From VXYL01 sp965116935 (GTDB lineage: Bacteria; Pseudomonadota; Gammaproteobacteria; Pseudomonadales; Azotimanducaceae): a stretch of 64,000 nucleotides of DNA. Both the position numbers and the translations under genes were made by a program. Of the stretch, positions 25,387-34,000 are shown piece by piece. How positions within the stretch are numbered: position 1 is the stretch's first letter; every line of letters starts with the position of its first letter. The stretch covers positions 806,001 to 870,000 of the forward strand of contig OZ220737.1 of the NCBI GenBank assembly GCA_965116935.1. The letters are read 5' to 3'. The notes under the pieces were generated by a model. It did not search any database. It worked only from the letters and a program-made list of their open reading frames with translations, and was not told where the DNA came from.

Positions 25387-26802
25387 TCAGAGCTCGTCCA
25401 GGACCCTGGTGGCATCGCGCACTTGGCCCCAGTGCCGGCGTACGTCGCGATAGCGGAGGACGGCGTCCGCGTCCGCGGCGATGCGGCGCGGCGATAGCAC
25501 CATCGCATCCGCGGCCGCGTCGTAATCGGGCTGAAGGCCGAGCGCCACGGCCAGGAAGATCGCCGCGCCGCGGCCCTCGACGGCCTCGTCCGAGCATTCG
25601 AGTGGTGTGTCCAGCACGGCCGCCAGGATGTGCGGCCACAGCGTGCTGGTGGCGCCGCCGCCGGTGAGGCGAACGCGTTTTGGCGGCCCGCACCAGCCGA
25701 CGACCTGGTCCACGATGTCGGCGATGGCAAAGCTCACGCCTTCGAGGACCGCGCGATGCAGCGCAGCATTGCCGTGACGAAGGGCCAGGCCCAGAAACGC
25801 GCCGCTGGCAGCGGGACGCAGCTCCGGCGCTACCTGTCCCGACAGGAAGGGCAGAAAACGAACGCCGTCCGCGCCCGGGCCGATGGCCGCAGCGCCTTCG
25901 GCAGCGTTCGCGTAGGCGTCCGGTCGATCGTTGGCGCGGGTGATGTCGAGCAGCCAGTCCACTGAGCGCCCGCCCTGGCTGGCGTTGCCGCCGATGATGT
26001 GGCGGTCCGGCGGCAGCGAGTAGAAGCGGTATGCGTCGGCAGGCGGATCGATGCTTGGCGTGCGCACGACCGCGTGCGTGCCGAGGGTGATGGCGTATTC
26101 GCCAGGGCGCGTGGCGCCGGCACCTACGTTGGCGCAGATACCGTCGTGCGCGCCAACCGCTACCGGAATGCCCTCGGTGAGGCCAGTCTCGCGCGCGGCG
26201 GCACCGGTGAGCTGGCCGGCAATCTGCCACGGCAGCGCGGGCGTCGGCAGCATATCCGGCGACAGCTCGAAATGCTCGTGCAGTTGCGGATCCCACTCGG
26301 GCGCGTCCGGCCCCGATGACCAGTCCGTCATGTGCGCGCCGGTGAATCGAAACAGCAGGAAGTCCTTGGCGTAGAGGGCGTGGCGGCAACGCCTCGCAAC
26401 CTCGGGCGCTTGGTGTCGCAGCCACAGGAACTTCGCCACGAGCGCGGCGCCGTAGTTGGCCAGGTGCCGGCCGTCGGACCGCCAAGCACGCAGGCTCCCA
26501 AGTTCCGAGGCGTGCCGCTGATCGTCCCAGGGGTGTACCAGCACCTCGCCGGCGCGGTCCAGAAACACGCCTGCCCCCGCCCGACCGCATAGCGACACGC
26601 CTACCACGTCCTTCGCGGCAACGCGGCCCGACAGCAGCTCGCCGATCAGCCTTGCCGTATCACGCCACCAATGGTCGGCGTTCTGTCCGTCAACGCCCGG
26701 CTTGTGCCGAACGGCGGCTTGCTGTAACAGTTCCCCGTTCGGTGTGAATGCCGCCACCTTGAGGCGGGAGGTGCCGAGATCGATGGTGAGGAAGGTGGCC
26801 AT
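25387..26802 (-). CDS. FGGY-family carbohydrate kinase
   Basis: 471 aa from the ATG at 26802 (MATFLTIDLGTSRLKVAAF, the first phosphate loop). Other FGGY landmarks are CGRAGAGVFLDRAGE, VAVGAHDGICANVGAG, GGNASQGGRSVDW and the adenosine-motif LTGGGATS. It is closest in style to xylulokinase-like members and phosphorylates a sugar or polyol. It heads a three-gene cluster with the metallohydrolase (89 bp gap) and the SelA-like enzyme. Its ATG overlaps head-to-head with the ATG of the divergent PhyH gene, so its promoter must lie within that gene. Confidence 0.88.
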   Translation of the reverse strand: MATFLTIDLGTSRLKVAAFTPNGELLQQAAVRHKPGVDGQNADHWWRDTARLIGELLSGRVAAKDVVGVSLCGRAGAGVFLDRAGEVLVHPWDDQRHASELGSLRAWRSDGRHLANYGAALVAKFLWLRHQAPEVARRCRHALYAKDFLLFRFTGAHMTDWSSGPDAPEWDPQLHEHFELSPDMLPTPALPWQIAGQLTGAAARETGLTEGIPVAVGAHDGICANVGAGATRPGEYAITLGTHAVVRTPSIDPPADAYRFYSLPPDRHIIGGNASQGGRSVDWLLDITRANDRPDAYANAAEGAAAIGPGADGVRFLPFLSGQVAPELRPAASGAFLGLALRHGNAALHRAVLEGVSFAIADIVDQVVGWCGPPKRVRLTGGGATSTLWPHILAAVLDTPLECSDEAVEGRGAAIFLAVALGLQPDYDAAADAMVLSPRRIAADADAVLRYRDVRRHWGQVRDATRVLDEL

Positions 26803-27631
26803 GGCGGCGAGTGTATGGGAGACGACAGCGGAACGGCGGCGGGAACTATTCGCCAAGGGCTACCTCGTTGTCGAGAATGTCGTGCCGCGGCAGCTTTGCG
26901 AGGATGTCCTTAGCGCGACGGCGGATTTTCTGGGCATCGTTGCCGACGAGCCCGGCAGTTGGCGAACTCGCACCACTCACGGACACGGCATCGTGCCGCT
27001 GCACCACCACCCGGCGCTGTGGGCATTGCGCCAGTGGCCCGGAATCCACGACCTGTTTCGGCAGCTCTACGGCACGGACCGGCTCTGGGTGACCATGGAC
27101 CGCGTGTCCTTCAAGGCGCCGACTGGGCAAGCGCACGAAGCGCCCCGGATGAGCGCGTTTCATTGGGACGCCGACCCGCGCCAGCCGAGGTCCGGGGCGG
27201 GATTCCAGGGGCTTGTGTACCTGCGCGACACGGCTCCGGAACAGGGCGCGTTCTGCTGCCTGCCGGACGTGTACGCGCACCTCGATGACTGGCTCGACGG
27301 TCGGCAGGTGCGAGAGGCAACAGAGGCGCTGAACACCGGCGAGCACCGGGTGGAAGCGGTCGGCGGCGGCGCTGGGGCGATGGTGATCTGGCACCGCCAC
27401 ATGCCGCATTCTTCGGCCCTAAACCACGGCGCCGAGCCGCGCTGGGTGCAGTATGTGGCCATGGACCCGGCCGGTGACGAAGCCACTCGCAAGGAGCGCA
27501 TCCGCCTCTTTCGGGAGAAGCGACCACCGGCCTGGGCGGTGCGTCAGCGGGTGCCGGGCCAGCAGGACCCGGAGCCGGGCCCAACCGCGGAACTGACACC
27601 GCTCGGGCGACGGCTGGTGGGGTTCGATTGA
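26801..27631 (+). CDS. phytanoyl-CoA dioxygenase (PhyH)-family protein
   Basis: 276 aa from the ATG at 26801, which has AGGAAGG in front of it. The Fe(II)-binding HxD is FHWDADP and the distal His is in IWHRHMPHSSALNHG, with a nearby Arg for 2-oxoglutarate. PhyH enzymes hydroxylate CoA esters, ectoine, phosphonates and other compounds. Its start codon overlaps that of the kinase on the other strand by two bases (CATG). That places its promoter inside the kinase gene. Shared regulation with the kinase cluster is plausible. Confidence 0.85.
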   Translation: MAASVWETTAERRRELFAKGYLVVENVVPRQLCEDVLSATADFLGIVADEPGSWRTRTTHGHGIVPLHHHPALWALRQWPGIHDLFRQLYGTDRLWVTMDRVSFKAPTGQAHEAPRMSAFHWDADPRQPRSGAGFQGLVYLRDTAPEQGAFCCLPDVYAHLDDWLDGRQVREATEALNTGEHRVEAVGGGAGAMVIWHRHMPHSSALNHGAEPRWVQYVAMDPAGDEATRKERIRLFREKRPPAWAVRQRVPGQQDPEPGPTAELTPLGRRLVGFD

Positions 27632-27835
27632 GGGATGCCTACGCGAACTGCCGACGTGCCCGCACGGGCGCGCTAGCAGCTTGCGCCGTAGGAAAATTTG
27701 CGGGAGGCACGGCCCTACGGGCGACCCTATCAGGGTGGATTTTTGATCTTCCATCCCGAAAATGGTGGCGGATGTCGAGGGATTTGCGGTGGGAACCCTG
27801 GAAGTTCGATTGAAAACGTCCTACGGCGCAGGCTC
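27632..27835. other. intergenic, no gene seen
   Basis: About 200 bp after the PhyH gene before a dispersed repeat begins; no gene or strong terminator was seen. Confidence 0.4.
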
Positions 27836-28057
27836 CTAGCGGGCATTAGCGAGCCCTCCTCGAACAACGCCCGCCGGCAAACACCGAAGCAACAGGCCCC
27901 TGCCATGTGAGGGCCTCTCTGGACGGAGGGCGTCCCGCCCTCCAAGCGTGCCGAAGGCGCGCACGCAGCGGAGCCAGCCAAAGCCACCGCAAGCAAGCGT
28001 TCCAGACAACGCCAACAAAGCGCCAGCCCCCGAACAACGCCACCACAAACCAGCCTC
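27836..28057 (+). repeat. dispersed repeat, copy 1
   Basis: About 220 bp that recurs at 40701-40919 in the same orientation with clear but imperfect identity (roughly 85%). It begins CTAGCGGGCATTAGCGAGCC and includes a perfect palindrome at 27925-27943 (GGAGGGCG/CGCCCTCC arms). It ends in a C/A-rich stretch. No coding potential is evident. Confidence 0.8.
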
Positions 28058-28084
28058 TGTTCCTTGACGTGCTCGCGGCACGAT

Positions 28085-28103
28085 GGAGGGCGAGACGCCC
28101 TCC
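28085..28103. repeat. short palindrome GGAGGGCG-aga-CGCCCTCC
   Basis: Perfect 8-bp arms around a 3-nt loop. The same arms occur with other loops at 27925-27943 and 40788-40806, and a related GGAGGGC/GCCCTCC palindrome lies at 37313-37331. These look like REP-type elements. Confidence 0.7.
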
Positions 28104-28144
28104 AGAGGCCCGTGACAAAACGCGACAGCCGCCTGCCTAGCTAG

Positions 28145-29852
28145 TTCCTGTCCGTAAACTCGCAACGGACTGAATGAACTTGGAAAAGGGTTCATTCGGG
28201 GGAGTTTGGTCCGGCGTTTCGGCTACCATTGGCTCGTTCCCCAACGAACGAACGGAACCGAACCGCCGGAGGTGCAATGCGCCAGAGACGCATCACGCAG
28301 TTGAGCCTATTCCATCCTTGCGCCGTTGACCACCCGGTGGGGGACGATCTGGAGCGGATGTCGTCGTGGCTGGACGGGCATCCGGAGCTGCTGGAGGAGG
28401 TGGCGTCGGACCTTGGCGGGAGTCCGGGCGGGGTCGGGCGCCGGGGTCTGTCGTGCGAGACGGTTCTTCGCTGCGCGCTGCTGAGGCACCTTCGGCAGGA
28501 GACGTTCCGGGGTCTGGAGTTCCTGCTGCGGGACTCTCGCTCTGCGCAGCGGTTCGCGCGGGTGGACGCGCTGCGCCCGCCGGGCAAGTCGGCGCTTCAG
28601 GCGACGGTGGGGTCGATCCGGGCGGAGACGTGGGAGCGGATCAACGGGGTTCTGCTGGCGGCCGCCCGCTCGTCGGGGGTGGAGTCGGGGGAACGGGTTC
28701 GGGTGGACAGCACGGTGACGCGGACGAACATCCTGGAGCCGTCGGACAGCGGGCTGCTGTGGGACGGGGTTCGGGTTCTGACGCGGCTGCTGGTGCAGGC
28801 GCGGGAGTCGTTCGGCGCGGACGCGGTGTCGTTCCGCGACCACCGCCGTTCGGCGAAGCGGCGGGCGCTGGAGGTTCGGACGCAGCGCGGCGCGGAGCGC
28901 CGGGCGAAGACGTACCGGCGCCTGCTGCGGATCGTGGAGCGGACGCGGGGGTACGCGTCGGCGGCGCTGGCGGCCGTGGAGGCGGCCGGCGAGGGCGAGG
29001 CGTGCTGGCAGGCGTGGCGGAAGAAGGTGGAGGAGTGCGACAGGCTGCTGGGCCGGGTGGTGGGGCAGACCCGGCGGCGGGTGCTGGACGGGGAGAAGGT
29101 GCCGGCGCAGGAGAAGGTCGTGAGCCTTTTCGAGCCGCACACGGACATCGTCGTCAAGGGCGGTCGCCGGACGCAGTACGGCCACAAGCTGAACCTGGCG
29201 ACGGGTCGCAGCGGGCTGGTTCTGGACGTGGCGGTGGAGGACGGCAACCCGGCCGACAGCGCCCGCTGCCTGCCGATGCTGGAGCGGCACGCGGCGCGCT
29301 GGGGCGCGGCGCCGACCCACGCGGCGTTCGACGGCGGCTACGCCTCGCGCGAGAACCTGAAGGCGGCGAAGGCGCTCGGCGTGCGGCACGCGGTGTTCCA
29401 GAAGACGCGCGGCCTGAAGGACGAGGAGATGTCGCCGTCGTCGTGGATCCGGCGCCAGCTGCGCAACTTCCGCGCCGGCGTCGAGGCCGGCATCTCGCAC
29501 CTGAAGCGCTGCTTCGGCCTGGGCCTGTGCCGCTGGAAGGGACTGCCGGCGTTCCGCGCCTACGTGCAGTCGGCCGTGTTCGCCCACAACCTCGCCCGCC
29601 TCGTCCGGCTCCTGCCCAGACCCGGATAGAAAGCGCCGCCGAAACGGCCAGCGCCGCGTCCCGGACGGAACGCGATGGCTCCCCTCGCCCGCGCGTCCGA
29701 CTCGCGACGAAAACCCCGTGCAAAGCGGCACACTCGACCGTCACGCCTGCAAAAGAGCCTTCCTGCGGCACCGAAAGCATCCGCCCGAAAACCCCCAGGC
29801 ACTCTCCCGAACGCGCTCTCCTTGCCGCCAAAACGGCGTTTACGGACAGGAA
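28145..29852 (+). mobile_element. complete insertion sequence with 15-bp perfect inverted repeats and CTAG target
   Basis: 1,708 bp between perfect 15-bp inverted repeats TTCCTGTCCGTAAAC (28145-28159) and GTTTACGGACAGGAA (29838-29852). CTAG flanks it on both sides (28141-28144 and 29853-29856), consistent with a 4-bp target duplication. A second CTAG lies just to the left. It carries one transposase gene, apparently intact, so it may still be mobile. About 115 bp precede the gene and about 210 bp follow it inside the element. Confidence 0.9.
28277..29629 (+). CDS. DDE transposase (ISNCY-type)
   Basis: 450 aa from the ATG at 28277. The start MRQRRITQLSLF and the stretch VDSTVTRTNILEPSDSGLLW are typical of ISNCY-type transposases. 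The DDE triad is visible as Asp in RVDSTVTRTN, Asp in AAFDGGYASREN and Glu in GVEAGISHLKR. A basic, helical insert lies between the first two Asp residues. The coding sequence is extremely GC-rich, more so than its neighbours. Both IS ends and the full frame are intact. Confidence 0.9.
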   Translation: MRQRRITQLSLFHPCAVDHPVGDDLERMSSWLDGHPELLEEVASDLGGSPGGVGRRGLSCETVLRCALLRHLRQETFRGLEFLLRDSRSAQRFARVDALRPPGKSALQATVGSIRAETWERINGVLLAAARSSGVESGERVRVDSTVTRTNILEPSDSGLLWDGVRVLTRLLVQARESFGADAVSFRDHRRSAKRRALEVRTQRGAERRAKTYRRLLRIVERTRGYASAALAAVEAAGEGEACWQAWRKKVEECDRLLGRVVGQTRRRVLDGEKVPAQEKVVSLFEPHTDIVVKGGRRTQYGHKLNLATGRSGLVLDVAVEDGNPADSARCLPMLERHAARWGAAPTHAAFDGGYASRENLKAAKALGVRHAVFQKTRGLKDEEMSPSSWIRRQLRNFRAGVEAGISHLKRCFGLGLCRWKGLPAFRAYVQSAVFAHNLARLVRLLPRPG

Positions 29853-29973
29853 CTAGCTACGACAACCGGCGCTTGACTGACGCCGCCAAACCCCTCGCTT
29901 CGCTCGGCGTCTGGCCCCAGACCCGACAGCCGCTCTCTTTTCCAGGTTGCGGTCAGCGCGCCAGAGGCGCGCA

Positions 29974-29994
29974 GGGAAGGCAGAATGCCTTCCC
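29974..29994. terminator. palindromic repeat at the spoT 3' side
   Basis: Perfect 9-bp arms GGGAAGGCA/TGCCTTCCC around a 3-nt loop. Identical arms occur at 33789-33809 and 42531-42551. It lies just beyond the spoT stop and could end transcription or act as a REP element; no U-tract follows on either strand. Confidence 0.5.
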
Positions 29995-30053
29995 TCCAAG
30001 GCCCACCTTGTTGACGCGTTAGCGAAAGCTGCCAGAGCGCCGCGAAGCGGCGC

Positions 30054-32435
30054 TTAATGCTGGTCTTGCCCCTCGCGGGCGCCGCTGTGGCGGCGGTGGA
30101 TCGGGCGCAGCACGTTTTGCACCGCGGGGATGGCCATCAGGCGGCGTTCGACGCGCTGCAGGTGGTCCTTGTCGGAGACCGAGAGCGCGAGGCGCACGCT
30201 GGAGAGTTCGGAGGAGTGCTCGTCCACCGTCAGGTTGCTGATGCCGGCGTCCACCTGATTGGCGGTGGAGGCCAGTTCCGCGATCACTCCCTTGCGCCGC
30301 CGCACGGTGAGCAGCAGCACCGTGTCGAACTCGCCGTGGGTGGTGTCGCTCCAGCGCACGGGGATCAGTTCCCGGGGCGTGCGCCGCCGCAGGTCCGCAA
30401 CGTTTGGGCACGTCTCTACATGAACGACCAACCCCTTGCCGGATGTGACATGCCCGGCCACGGGTTCTCCGGGCACCGGACCGCAGCAGCGCGCATAGGT
30501 GATGACCAAGCCTTCGCCGCCACGGATGGCCACCGGGCCGCCCTGATCGATGTCCACGGCCTCGTAGTCCGGGTTGTCGGCCTCCAAGAGCTTTTGCGCC
30601 ACCATGTAGGCAAGGAGGTCCCCCATGCCGATCTTCTCGAGCAGATCGTCTAGCTTGCGCGTGTCGAACTCGCGGAACACCTTGCGCAGACGCCGGAAGT
30701 CGAGCTGCTTGATGGAAGTGCCGGCATTGGTGAGAGAACGATCGAGCAGTGTGCGGCCGAGGCGGATCGACTCCGACCGTCGCTGCACCTTGAGTGCCTG
30801 GCGAATCGCCGACCGGGCGCGGATGGACACCGTGAAGGTGAGCCAGTCTGGGTTCGGGCGGGCGCTCGGTGCCGTGACGATCTCCACCGTCTGCCCCGAT
30901 TCAAGCTGCTGCGACAGCGGCACCTGCACCCGATCCACTCTGGCGCTGACGCAATGGTTGCCGATGTCGGTGTGCACGGTGTAGGCGAAGTCGATGGGGC
31001 AGGCGCCGCGGGGCAGTTCCAGGATGTCGCCGGCCGGGGTGAACACATACACCTCGTCCGGGAACAGGTCGATCTTCAGGCTTTCAATGAACTCCAGCGA
31101 GTTGCCGGCGCGCTGTTGCAGGTCCAAAAGCCCCGCCACCCATTGTCGAGCGCGCACCTGGCTGCCGCCGCTGCCGTCGTCCTTGTAGAGCCAGTGCCCG
31201 GCGATGCCGTTCTCCGCCACGGTGTCCATGGCGCGGGTGCGAATCTGCACCTCGATGGGCACCGCGTTCATGCCGAAAAGGGTCGTGTGCAGCGATTGAT
31301 AGCCGTTGGCCTTGGGAATGGCGATATAATCCTTGAAGCGGCCAGCCACCGGCTTGAAGGTGTTGTGAACCACGCCGAGCGCGCGGTAGCAGGTGTCGGC
31401 TTGCGCCACGAGGATGCGAAAGCCGAACACGTCCATGATGTTGTGGAACGACTTGCGCTGCGTCTTCATCTTTCGATAGATGGAATAGAGGTGCTTTTCT
31501 CTGCTCACCACCTCTGCTTCGATCCCTTCCCTTCTGAGCGCTCCCTGCAAGGTCTCGCGGATGTGCGACATCAGCGCCTTGCGGTTGCCGCCGCCCTTCT
31601 TCGACTCGACTGCCCGGCGGATGCGGTCGGCGCGCAGCGGGTAGAGCGCCTGGAAGCCCAGGTCCTCGAACTCCACACGCACCAGATTCATGCCCAGCCG
31701 GTTGGCGATGGGGGCGTAGTAGTCGAGGGTTTCGCGGGCGATGCGGCGGCGCGACTCCGGCGGCATCACGCCGATGGTGCGCATGTTGTGCAGCCGGTCC
31801 GCGAGCTTGACGAGAATGACGCGCAAGTCCCGCGCCGTCGCCATGGCCATCTTCTGGAAGTTCTCGGCCTGGGCCTCGGCGCGGGACTGGAAGATGGAAC
31901 CGAGCTTGGACACCCCGTCGACGATGTCCGCCACCTCTTCGCCGAACTCCTCGGCCAGCGCAGACTTCGATGCGTCCGTGTCTTCGAGCACGTCGTGCAT
32001 GATCGCCGCCATCACCGACTGGTGATCCATCCGCATCTCGGCGAGGATGTGCGCCACTGCCAGCGGGTGGGTGATGTAGGCGTGGCCGGTGCGGCGAAAC
32101 TGGCCGCCGTGGTAGCTCTCGGCGAAGTGGTAGGCGCGCTCGATTTCCTCCACTTCGTGCGGCGGCAGGTAATCGGCAAGCGTGTCGAGCAATACGTGAA
32201 TGTCCGCTGGCGCCGCGTCGCGTCGTGCCTGCTGGCGCATTTGGTTAACGAAATAGGAGCCTTCGGCGGGGCGAGCATCCAAGGCCGGCGATGCGGCGGA
32301 CTGCGCTGCGTTCTCTTCGGTCGCTTCCGGCGTGGCGCGTAAAGAGCCTTCCGCCTGGGATGTATCCGGGACGGTTGGCGCGGGAGTGGCTACCGGCCTG
32401 TCAAGCGCGGCTTCAGAAGTCGTCGGCGCGGTCAT
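30054..32435 (-). CDS. spoT: bifunctional (p)ppGpp synthetase/hydrolase SpoT
   Basis: 793 aa from the ATG at 32435. An unusual ~60-residue Ala/Pro/Thr-rich N-terminal tail precedes the HD hydrolase domain (HPLAVAHI...IMHDVLEDT). The synthetase domain has RFKDYIAIPKANGYQSLHT and VEVQIRTRAMD-type sequence; the RFKD is the RXKD signature of bifunctional enzymes rather than the EXDD of RelA. TGS (EDVYVFTP-like region FPDEVYVFTPAG) and C-terminal ACT domains follow. It starts 23 nt inside the end of rpoZ. It controls the stringent response by making and degrading ppGpp. Confidence 0.96.
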   Translation of the reverse strand: MTAPTTSEAALDRPVATPAPTVPDTSQAEGSLRATPEATEENAAQSAASPALDARPAEGSYFVNQMRQQARRDAAPADIHVLLDTLADYLPPHEVEEIERAYHFAESYHGGQFRRTGHAYITHPLAVAHILAEMRMDHQSVMAAIMHDVLEDTDASKSALAEEFGEEVADIVDGVSKLGSIFQSRAEAQAENFQKMAMATARDLRVILVKLADRLHNMRTIGVMPPESRRRIARETLDYYAPIANRLGMNLVRVEFEDLGFQALYPLRADRIRRAVESKKGGGNRKALMSHIRETLQGALRREGIEAEVVSREKHLYSIYRKMKTQRKSFHNIMDVFGFRILVAQADTCYRALGVVHNTFKPVAGRFKDYIAIPKANGYQSLHTTLFGMNAVPIEVQIRTRAMDTVAENGIAGHWLYKDDGSGGSQVRARQWVAGLLDLQQRAGNSLEFIESLKIDLFPDEVYVFTPAGDILELPRGACPIDFAYTVHTDIGNHCVSARVDRVQVPLSQQLESGQTVEIVTAPSARPNPDWLTFTVSIRARSAIRQALKVQRRSESIRLGRTLLDRSLTNAGTSIKQLDFRRLRKVFREFDTRKLDDLLEKIGMGDLLAYMVAQKLLEADNPDYEAVDIDQGGPVAIRGGEGLVITYARCCGPVPGEPVAGHVTSGKGLVVHVETCPNVADLRRRTPRELIPVRWSDTTHGEFDTVLLLTVRRRKGVIAELASTANQVDAGISNLTVDEHSSELSSVRLALSVSDKDHLQRVERRLMAIPAVQNVLRPIHRRHSGAREGQDQH

Positions 32436-32688
32436 CTCCGTAACCGAAAGGCGTTTCGAGCGGCGGCGGTTCCTCGAAGTGAACATCGCCCGCTTCCAGC
32501 ACCTCGTCGTCGATGAGGCCGGCCGCGATTTCCCGCAGCGCGAGCACCGTGGGCTTGTCGTCCTCTTCGTCCACGAGGGGCTCGACGCCATAGCGATGCA
32601 GTTGCCGCGCCCGGCGGCTGGCCACCATCACCAGTTCAAAGCGGTTGTCCACTTGCTCCAGACAATCTTCAACGGTCACGCGAGCCAT
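32413..32688 (-). CDS. rpoZ: RNA polymerase omega subunit
   Basis: 91 aa. MARVTVEDCLEQVDNRFELV and VASRRARQL are the conserved core of omega, which helps assemble RNA polymerase by chaperoning the beta' subunit and forms part of the ppGpp site. It is followed by spoT with a 23-nt overlap, the classical rpoZ-spoT order of Gammaproteobacteria. The C-terminus is acidic, as usual. gmk, its common upstream neighbour, is absent here and replaced by a divergent crotonase. Confidence 0.96.
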   Translation of the reverse strand: MARVTVEDCLEQVDNRFELVMVASRRARQLHRYGVEPLVDEEDDKPTVLALREIAAGLIDDEVLEAGDVHFEEPPPLETPFGYGDDRADDF

Positions 32689-32912
32689 GCTCTTGCCCCA
32701 AGCTCCTGACGAACAATCGAGCTTTGCACCATAGCACTAAGTCGCCCAAGACGCGAGCGTGCAGCAATCAACGGAAAGATATTGAAACATGGTCATGCCC
32801 CGCCCATGGGGCGATCTTGCACCGCAAGGCCCCGCCACCAGGCCACCGCTTCTACCGCGCACCTCCGAGTCGCCATAATGGCCTTTGCCAAAGAGCCTAA
32901 AGAGAGGCACAA

Positions 32913-33719
32913 GTGCCGGACTTGATCGAGACCTTTGCCGATGGCGTCGCCACCCTCACCATGAACCGCCCGGAGGCACGCAACGCGCTGTCGGCAGAGA
33001 TGATGGCGGCGCTCCAGGAAGCCATTCCCCGTTTGGGGCAGGACCCCAAGGTGCGTGCGCTGGTGCTGACAGGCGCGGGAGACGCATTTTGCGCCGGCGG
33101 CGACGTCAAGGGATTCGCCCGCGCTTCGTCCGGTTCGCAAGGCCCGCGCGAACGCCCTTCCTTTCAGCAACGGGTTTTGGGCCTGCGCGCAAGCACCGAA
33201 ATGATCCGCTGGCTGCACGAAATGCCGAAACCGACGTTGGCGGCGATTCCGGGACCCGCCGCCGGGGGCGGCCTCTCCTTCGCCCTCGCCTGCGACCTCC
33301 GCATCGCCGTGGAAACCGCCTTCCTCACCACCGCCTTCGCCAAGATCGGCCTCTCCGGCGACTACGGCGGCACCTTCTTCCTGCCGCATTTGGTGGGCGC
33401 GGCCAAGGCGCGCGAGCTCTACTTCCTCTCAGACCGAATCCCCGCCCGCGAGGCGTTGCGCCTTGGCCTCGTCAACGAGGTTTTCACCACCGACGACTAC
33501 GAAGCCGGCGTCGCCGCCTACGCACGACGCCTGGCGGAACTGCCCACCGCCGCCATCGGCCACATGAAAAAGAACCTCAACGCCGCCGAACGAGGCTCCC
33601 TTGCCGAAGTCCTGGATCTCGAAGCCACCCACATGACCCTGAGTTTCGACTCGGACGACCACCACCGCTCTGCCGCCGCCTTCGTCCGCAAGGAGCCTCC
33701 CGCGTTCCGAGGCCGCTAA
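32913..33719 (+). CDS. enoyl-CoA hydratase/isomerase (crotonase) family protein
   Basis: 268 aa from a GTG preceded by AGAGAGG. The oxyanion-hole strands are visible as TGAGDAFCAGGDVKGFA and PGPAAGGGLSFALACD, with FAKIGLSGDYGG following. The Glu of hydratases at the second catalytic position is replaced here (AKIGLSGDYG), so isomerase, thioesterase or another crotonase reaction is as likely as hydration. It acts on an acyl-CoA in the cytoplasm. It is divergent from rpoZ and stands alone. Confidence 0.9.
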   Translation: MPDLIETFADGVATLTMNRPEARNALSAEMMAALQEAIPRLGQDPKVRALVLTGAGDAFCAGGDVKGFARASSGSQGPRERPSFQQRVLGLRASTEMIRWLHEMPKPTLAAIPGPAAGGGLSFALACDLRIAVETAFLTTAFAKIGLSGDYGGTFFLPHLVGAAKARELYFLSDRIPAREALRLGLVNEVFTTDDYEAGVAAYARRLAELPTAAIGHMKKNLNAAERGSLAEVLDLEATHMTLSFDSDDHHRSAAAFVRKEPPAFRGR

Positions 33720-33788
33720 GTCGGGCGAGGATGCTCTCGTACATGCGCGTCAACGGTGCCAAGCGCGCGACAAGGGCGTGCCCTCGGA

Positions 33789-33809
33789 GGGAAGGCATTC
33801 TGCCTTCCC
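33789..33809. terminator. palindromic repeat after the crotonase gene
   Basis: Perfect 9-bp arms GGGAAGGCA/TGCCTTCCC around TTC. The right-hand flank (CTGTTGCAAGGCGCAC) resembles that of the copy at 42531-42551. It lies 70 bp after the crotonase stop and may serve as a terminator. Confidence 0.5.
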
Positions 33810-33863
33810 TGTTGCAAGGCGCACTGACAGCGAGTGGCCAACGGAAAGCGCTTTACGGCGCTT

Positions 33864-33900
33864 AGGGAAGGCTTCAATGCCTTTCCGCCGAAAGCCCGTC
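33864..33900 (+). repeat. inverted repeat, left of the ECF operon
   Basis: This 37-bp sequence is repeated in inverted orientation at 35933-35968, about 2 kb away, with 4-5 differences. It contains its own partial palindrome GGGAAGGC...GCCTTTCC. The pair brackets the sigma/anti-sigma/lipoprotein operon. Confidence 0.65.
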
Positions 33901-34000
33901 GTTTCTGCTGGCGCCACAAGCCGCCGTAAATTGACCCAATCAGCGTAAACAACGCAGCCGAGCGGTACGTCTTGACAAGGGTGGGAGTTACGGGTGTGGC

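Noticed and set aside
28307..29731. 474-codon open frame antisense to the IS transposase
   Set aside because: It mirrors an extremely GC-rich gene, is Arg/Pro-rich and has no ribosome-binding site or family features; the sense strand encodes a clear DDE transposase.
30954..32342. 462-codon open frame antisense to spoT
   Set aside because: It lies wholly opposite a well-recognised gene; composition reflects codon structure of the other strand.
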